DNA of 48,171 nucleotides, taken from assembly GCA_964480945.1 (NCBI GenBank), contig CAYZRX010000025.1:1-48171 (forward strand). The letters run 5' to 3'. Under the pieces are notes generated by a model. The model did not search any database and was not told the origin of the DNA. It saw only the letters and a list, made by a program, of their open reading frames with translations. Below are positions 43,787 to 48,171 of the stretch, piece by piece; positions within the stretch are counted from its first letter, which is position 1, and each line of letters starts with the position of its first letter. Both the position numbers and the translations under genes were made by a program. The stretch comes from VGWB01 sp964480945. Its GTDB lineage: Bacteria; Bacteroidota; Ignavibacteria; UBA10030.

Positions 43787-44824
43787 ATGATGAAGCAGAT
43801 TGTCGAGTGCGTTCCGAACTTCAGCGAAGGAAGAAACCCCGAAGTCATCGAGGCCATCGCGGCAGCCATACGCGAAGTGAAGGGCGTGAAGCTCCTGAGC
43901 GCCGAACCCGACAAGGATTACAATCGCACGGTCGTGACGTTTGTCGGCGAGCCCGCAGCGGTCGTCGAGGCAGCCTATCAAGCGACCGCCGTCGCGGCAG
44001 AGCGCATCGACATGAAGAACCATTCGGGCGAGCATCCTCGCCTGGGGGCGGTCGATGTTGTTCCCTTCGTCCCCATCTCAGGTGTAACGATGCAGGACTG
44101 TGTCGCCCTCGCAAACCAGTATGGAAAACGCGTTGCCCACGAGCTTGCCATACCGATTTACCTCTACGAGTACGCCGCGACCAAACCCGAAAGAAGAAAC
44201 CTGGCGACCATTCGCAAAGGGGAATACGAGGGATTGCCGGAGAAGCTGAACGATCCCGGCTGGAAGCCGGACTATGGTCCGGCGAAATTCAATGAGAGAT
44301 CCGGTGCAACCGTCACCGGCGCAAGAAGATTCTTGATCGCTTACAATGTGAACCTCAACACGCCCAACCCGGCGATAGCACACGAAATTGCGCTGAGGAT
44401 CCGTGAGAGCGGACGTCCCTTGAAGAACGCGGCAGGCGAGGTGGTGAAAAATGAGAAGGGCGAGACTGTGAAAGTCCCGGGCACCCTCCAAGCCGTCAAA
44501 GCGATGGGAGTGTTCCTGGAGCGTTTCGGCATCGCCCAAGTATCGATCAATCTTGTTGACTATGAGACGACACCGCCGCACGCTGCGTTCGAAGAAGTCA
44601 GGAAGCAGGCGAAGAGCCTTGGCTTTGACGGAACGGGAAGCGAAATTGTCGGCCTCACTCCACTGACGGCCCTCTTGCTGGCCGGGCGATTTTACCTCGA
44701 GCGTACAGGGAAGGTGGGCACGGCTTCTGAGGATGAGCTGGTTTCGGTTGCGATCAAAGAGCTGGGGCTGAGCCAGCTTGAGCCGTTTGATCCCGGCAAG
44801 AAGGTCATCGAGTATATGCTGTAG
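43787..44824 (+). CDS. ftcD: Glutamate formimidoyltransferase
   Basis: Transfers the formimino group of N-formimino-L-glutamate to tetrahydrofolate, releasing glutamate. 345 residues. Signatures: ECVPNFSEGRNPEVI, HSGEHPRLGAVDVVPFVP (catalytic His region), YEYAAT and NVNLNT. It is the stand-alone transferase domain; the cyclodeaminase that is fused to it in animals is a separate gene here (44888). Spacing of 15 bases to hutI indicates one operon. Confidence 0.96.
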   Translation: MMKQIVECVPNFSEGRNPEVIEAIAAAIREVKGVKLLSAEPDKDYNRTVVTFVGEPAAVVEAAYQATAVAAERIDMKNHSGEHPRLGAVDVVPFVPISGVTMQDCVALANQYGKRVAHELAIPIYLYEYAATKPERRNLATIRKGEYEGLPEKLNDPGWKPDYGPAKFNERSGATVTGARRFLIAYNVNLNTPNPAIAHEIALRIRESGRPLKNAAGEVVKNEKGETVKVPGTLQAVKAMGVFLERFGIAQVSINLVDYETTPPHAAFEEVRKQAKSLGFDGTGSEIVGLTPLTALLLAGRFYLERTGKVGTASEDELVSVAIKELGLSQLEPFDPGKKVIEYML

Positions 44825-44887
44825 ACTGACAACGTTCGCCGCTCGCTCTCCCCGAGCGGATCGCGGCTACTTTCAACCGGAGACACT

Positions 44888-45520
44888 ATGCTTACATCCC
44901 GTACGGTCACCGAGTTTCTCGACGAGCTCGCATCGAGCTCCCCCGCACCAGGAGGCGGCAGCGTGGCAGCCCTCGCCGGCGCGATCGGGGCGGCACTCAC
45001 GTCCATGGTCTGCAACCTCACGATCGGGAAGAAAAAGTACGCCGACGTTCAGGAGGAAATCCAAGCCGTGTTCGCCAAATCCGAAGAATTGCGGAAGAAG
45101 CTGACCATTCTCGTGGAGAAGGATACGGAGGCTTTCAACGCCGTGATGGCGGCATTCGGGATGGCGAAGAGCACCGAGGAAGAAGGGAAGCAGCGTGCAG
45201 CAGCGATTCAGCAGGCCACGAAATCCGCGACGCTCGTTCCGCTGGAAGTGATGAGCCTCTGCGGCGACGCTCTTTCGCTCTCAAGAGTTGTTGCCGAGAA
45301 AGGAAACAAGAACTCTGCTTCCGATGTGGGTGTCGCGGCGCTGATGTTCCACGCTGCGTGCGGGAGCGCAGAACTCAATGTGCGGATTAACCTTGTATCG
45401 TTGAAGGACGAGGCGTTCGTCAGGCAAACGACCGAGAAGGCGAGGGAGTTAACCGAGAAGGTGAAGCAGCTCGCGTCGGAGACTCTTCTGCTTGTGAATC
45501 GGTCGATCAACGGCGCTTGA
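44888..45520 (+). CDS. Formimidoyltetrahydrofolate cyclodeaminase / methenyl-THF cyclohydrolase family
   Basis: 210 residues of the FTCD-cyclodeaminase/FchA fold, mostly helical. Signatures: SPAPGGGSVAALAGAIGAAL, TIGKKKYADV, DTEAFNAVMAAFGM and NKNSASDVGVAALMF. Next to ftcD it most likely converts 5-formimino-THF to 5,10-methenyl-THF plus ammonia; related FchA proteins act as cyclohydrolases, so the exact reaction is inferred. It ends the plus-strand run and converges with trkH across a 74-base gap containing only a weak inverted repeat. Confidence 0.92.
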   Translation: MLTSRTVTEFLDELASSSPAPGGGSVAALAGAIGAALTSMVCNLTIGKKKYADVQEEIQAVFAKSEELRKKLTILVEKDTEAFNAVMAAFGMAKSTEEEGKQRAAAIQQATKSATLVPLEVMSLCGDALSLSRVVAEKGNKNSASDVGVAALMFHAACGSAELNVRINLVSLKDEAFVRQTTEKARELTEKVKQLASETLLLVNRSINGA

Positions 45521-45594
45521 AACGGGGTCGAATCGGCTCGGAACGCCGCGCTTTCCACCCTTTCGCGACTTGCCCCTCCTTTACCCAGCCGATC

Positions 45595-47046
45595 CTATTT
45601 CTTCCAGAAGGACGAGCTGAACACCACGAACACACTGTAGATCTCCAGCCGACCCAGCAGCATGCTGGCATCGAGGACCCATTTCGCGAAAATGCTGAGA
45701 TGAGCGTAGTTTGATGCCGGCCCCACCGTCCCCAGTCCAGGGCCGCAGCCGGCCATGCAGGTCGCGACCGCGCTCATCGATGTCACCAGATCAAGTCCTG
45801 TCGCGGCAAGCACGATAGCGGAAATGGCAAATGTGGCGAGGTACAGTATGATGAATCCCCCGATGGCAAACAGGATTTCAGCCTCCACGGCCCTTCCGTC
45901 GTTGCGCACCGCCGTGACGAGCTTCGGGTGAATGAGTTTCTTCAGCTCGTTCGCTGCCGTCCGCAGCAGGAGCAAGACGCGAATGTTCTTCATCCCGCCG
46001 GCCGTCGACCCCGCACATCCCCCCGGAAAGAGGAGAAAGAGCAGCACGATCTGCGCAATCGGCACCCACAGCGCAAAATCCGATGTGGAAAACCCCGTGC
46101 ACGTCATAACCGACATGACATTAAACGCCGTATGCCGAAATGCCTTGACCACGTCGCCGTGGTAGGAGGGACCGGCAATGGCAGCGGTGACGATCACGGA
46201 TGCGATGATGAAATTGATCGCGAAGAATTTGAACTCGTCATTTCGGAAATAGACTTTCAGGTTGCCCTTCAACGCTGCATAGTGGAGAGCGAAGTTGGTC
46301 CCCGCCAAGAACATAAAAAACGTGACGATCGCATCGATCGTAGGAGAGTTGAAAGAACCGATGCTGGCGTTCTTCGTCGAGAAGCCTCCGGAAGCGATCG
46401 TTGCAAACGAGTGGCAGACTGCATCGAAGGGCGGCATTCCCGCGCCAACCAGCAGGATTACCTCTACTGTCGTGATGAGGACGTAGACTCTCCAGAGAAG
46501 ACGAGCCGTCTCGGCGATCCGCGGAGTGAGTTTATCTTTGGTCGGGCCGGCGACCTCCGCCTTGAACAGCTGCATCCCGCCGGTACCCAGGAGAGGCAGG
46601 ATCGCGAGCGAGAGGACGATGATGCCCATGCCGCCGAGCCAGTGCGTCAGACTCCGCCAGAACAAGAGACCATGCGGAATCACCTCGACGTTTGTGAGGA
46701 TGGAGGCCCCGGTCGTCGTGAACCCCGAGATCGCCTCGAAGTACGCATCCGTAAACGATGGGATCGCACCCGAAAAGAGGAAGGGGAGACAACCGAACGC
46801 CGGGATGATCACCCACCCGAGCGTGACGATCGCAAATCCCTCCCGGGGTCGAAGCTCTTCCCCGCCGGCAGCCTTGAACAGCGCCAGGAGGAGTGCTCCA
46901 CTGATGATGGTGATGAGGGAGGAGAAAAGTATCGGCACCGTGTCGCCCTCCCCATAGTACCATGAGACAGCGAGCGCTGCCAGCATTGCGATGCCGACCA
47001 CAACCAGGAGCAGACCAACAACGGAGAGGACCGGTTTGAGATGCAT
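45595..47046 (-). CDS. trkH: Trk-type potassium uptake membrane protein
   Basis: 483 residues, polytopic, the K+-translocating subunit of a Trk system. Selectivity-filter-like loops and family phrases are visible: ISGFTTTGASIL, WLGGMGIIVLSLAILPLLGTGGMQLF, FATIASGGFSTKN, VMTCTGFSTSDF and AGSTAGGMKNIRVLLL. The start at 47046 lies 3 bases after the trkA stop, and no clear ribosome site is seen, so translational coupling is likely. It needs TrkA for gating. Confidence 0.95.
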   Translation of the reverse strand: MHLKPVLSVVGLLLVVVGIAMLAALAVSWYYGEGDTVPILFSSLITIISGALLLALFKAAGGEELRPREGFAIVTLGWVIIPAFGCLPFLFSGAIPSFTDAYFEAISGFTTTGASILTNVEVIPHGLLFWRSLTHWLGGMGIIVLSLAILPLLGTGGMQLFKAEVAGPTKDKLTPRIAETARLLWRVYVLITTVEVILLVGAGMPPFDAVCHSFATIASGGFSTKNASIGSFNSPTIDAIVTFFMFLAGTNFALHYAALKGNLKVYFRNDEFKFFAINFIIASVIVTAAIAGPSYHGDVVKAFRHTAFNVMSVMTCTGFSTSDFALWVPIAQIVLLFLLFPGGCAGSTAGGMKNIRVLLLLRTAANELKKLIHPKLVTAVRNDGRAVEAEILFAIGGFIILYLATFAISAIVLAATGLDLVTSMSAVATCMAGCGPGLGTVGPASNYAHLSIFAKWVLDASMLLGRLEIYSVFVVFSSSFWKK

Positions 47047-47049
47047 GCG

Positions 47050-48171
47050 TCAGGAGAAGAGTTGTTCGACATCCTTGATCGCTTTGGGGAGCGTGAAGAC
47101 CACGACCCGATCCTGCGGATTGATCCGTGTCGAGCCCACAGGGATGGCCACGCTGCCATTGTGGATCACGCAACCGATGATCGCGCCGCCGGGAAATTTC
47201 AGATCCTTGAGCGGCTTCTTCGTCACAGGAGAACCTTTCTGCGCGACCATTTCAATCACCTCGGCTTCGATCCCGTGAAGCGTGGCGACCGATACGATCT
47301 CCCCTTTTCGCACGAACTTCAAAATAGCGTTCGCCGCCGAGAGCTTTTTGTTGACGAGGGCATCAATGCCGATGGTGTTTGCCAGCGGGATGTAGTCGAG
47401 CTTTTCGACGTGCGCGATCGTTTTCTTTACGCCGAGGTGCTTGGCCATCAGGCATGAGATGATGTTGTCCTCCTCATCGCGGGTCACTGCCAGGTACGCG
47501 TCCATATCCGTAATCCCCTCCGTGGCGAGCAAATCGAGGTCCTTGCCCTCCCCCTGGATCACCATTGTTTTCGGGAGAGAGTCAGCGAGTTTCAGGGACG
47601 CTTCCTTGCTCGGCTCGATCAGCTTCACGGAGACCTCATCCTCCAGCGCCGCGGCGACGTGCCGGGCGATGTTCCCGCCGCCAAGAATCATGATTCGATC
47701 CAGCTTCGCCGTCGCCTTCCCGGAGAGGTTCAACATGTCCTGAACTTGTTCCGTCTTGCAGACTACGAAAACCTGATCCCCTTTCTTAAAACTCTCGTCC
47801 GGCGACGGGATGATCGTTCGCATACCTCGCTGCACGGCAACGACTCGGAACGGCAGGTCGGCGTACTCGGCGGCGATCGCCCTCAACTGCCGGTTAATCA
47901 GAGGGCTATCGGGGTCGATCCTCAATCCGATCAGTTGAATCTTGCCGTCAGCGAACTCCAGCACGTCGGTCGCAGCCGATCGACGCAGCAGCCGCACAAT
48001 CTCATCCGCGACCAAGCCGTCAGGATCGATCACCAGATCGATGCCGAAGTCCTGAGCGTTGACCAGGCCTTCCTCGAACAAAAACTCCGGGTCGCTGACC
48101 CGAATGATCTTCTTCTTCGTGCCGAGCTTCCCGGCCAGCAGGCACGACGTGAGGTTCACCTCGTCGATCGA
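47050..48171 (-). CDS. trkA: Trk potassium uptake regulatory subunit, N-terminus outside window
   Basis: At least 373 residues, open at the right edge; by family comparison about 80 N-terminal residues (the first nucleotide-binding motif) are missing. The visible part begins at SIDEVNLTSCLLAG, the end of the first RCK-N domain, continues through the first RCK-C, and has a second RCK-N with ILGGGNIARHVA and an RCK-C at the end. An internal GTG at 48159 is not the start. It binds NAD(H)/ATP and gates TrkH, encoded 3 bases downstream. Confidence 0.95.
   Translation of the reverse strand, partial: SIDEVNLTSCLLAGKLGTKKKIIRVSDPEFLFEEGLVNAQDFGIDLVIDPDGLVADEIVRLLRRSAATDVLEFADGKIQLIGLRIDPDSPLINRQLRAIAAEYADLPFRVVAVQRGMRTIIPSPDESFKKGDQVFVVCKTEQVQDMLNLSGKATAKLDRIMILGGGNIARHVAAALEDEVSVKLIEPSKEASLKLADSLPKTMVIQGEGKDLDLLATEGITDMDAYLAVTRDEEDNIISCLMAKHLGVKKTIAHVEKLDYIPLANTIGIDALVNKKLSAANAILKFVRKGEIVSVATLHGIEAEVIEMVAQKGSPVTKKPLKDLKFPGGAIIGCVIHNGSVAIPVGSTRINPQDRVVVFTLPKAIKDVEQLFS

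Noticed and set aside
45928..46965. Plus-strand 345-residue frame opposite trkH
   Set aside because: Highly charged antisense frame; TrkH on the other strand is unambiguous.

Overview
The window is a gene-dense, GC-rich chromosomal segment, apparently from a Gram-negative bacterium of the Fibrobacterota-Chlorobiota-Bacteroidota group, perhaps an Ignavibacteria- or Kapabacteria-like lineage. The lineage is inferred from a type IX secretion C-terminal sorting domain (gene at 14141), a fused patatin-POTRA-Omp85 outer-membrane protein (20631), a BatA-type membrane/VWA protein (23624), FAD-dependent ThyX with a separate DHFR, and lipoprotein signals. Several promoters fit the sigma70 consensus with 17-base spacing. 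No rRNA, tRNA, CRISPR array, transposase or integrase was found.

Layout. 1-7806: enolase (cut by the left edge), a membrane metallopeptidase/TPR protein, MurA, and divergently PurA plus a sensor kinase. 7865-9339: three overlapping minus-strand genes for small membrane or exported proteins. 9532-11513: the agmatine-to-putrescine pair aguB-aguA. 11514-14952: an insert of three exported-protein genes, partly AT-richer than the surroundings, ending in a second, diverged copy of the aguA 3' end. 15017-16509: thyX and folA. 16591-17944: an atypical SDR, a decayed marC-like remnant and a small unknown protein. 18051-23405: a PDZ/GAF/SpoIIE phosphatase and the patatin-Omp85 protein. 23624-27059: BatA-like protein and HflX. 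27047-29661: a truncated arsC remnant, a lipoprotein, an UlaG-like metallo-hydrolase and adenosine deaminase. 30140-33189: a receiver-kinase, an NtrC-type regulator and SixA. 33352-36038: adenosine-specific kinase, a lipoprotein RidA and urocanate hydratase. 36180-40316: a 1378-residue hybrid kinase. 40351-45520: PanE, a four-cysteine protein, a methyltransferase, then HutI, FtcD and a cyclodeaminase. 45595-48171: TrkH and TrkA (cut by the right edge).

How the genes fit together. HutU, HutI, FtcD and the cyclodeaminase carry histidine breakdown from urocanate onward and feed one-carbon units to tetrahydrofolate, which links to ThyX and FolA. HutH is not in the window. Signalling is heavily represented: three histidine kinases, one NtrC-type activator, one SpoIIE phosphatase and one SixA phosphatase.

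The most unusual observation is the aguA duplication. A 92-base stretch at the end of aguA recurs 3439 bases downstream with 12 mismatches, and most of the differing codons are synonymous. This suggests the three exported-protein genes arrived with, or displaced, the 3' end of a diverged aguA allele. Other points of interest are an LAS-type zinc peptidase in that insert, a lipid-anchored RidA, two gene remnants and an SDR lacking the usual Tyr/Lys pair.
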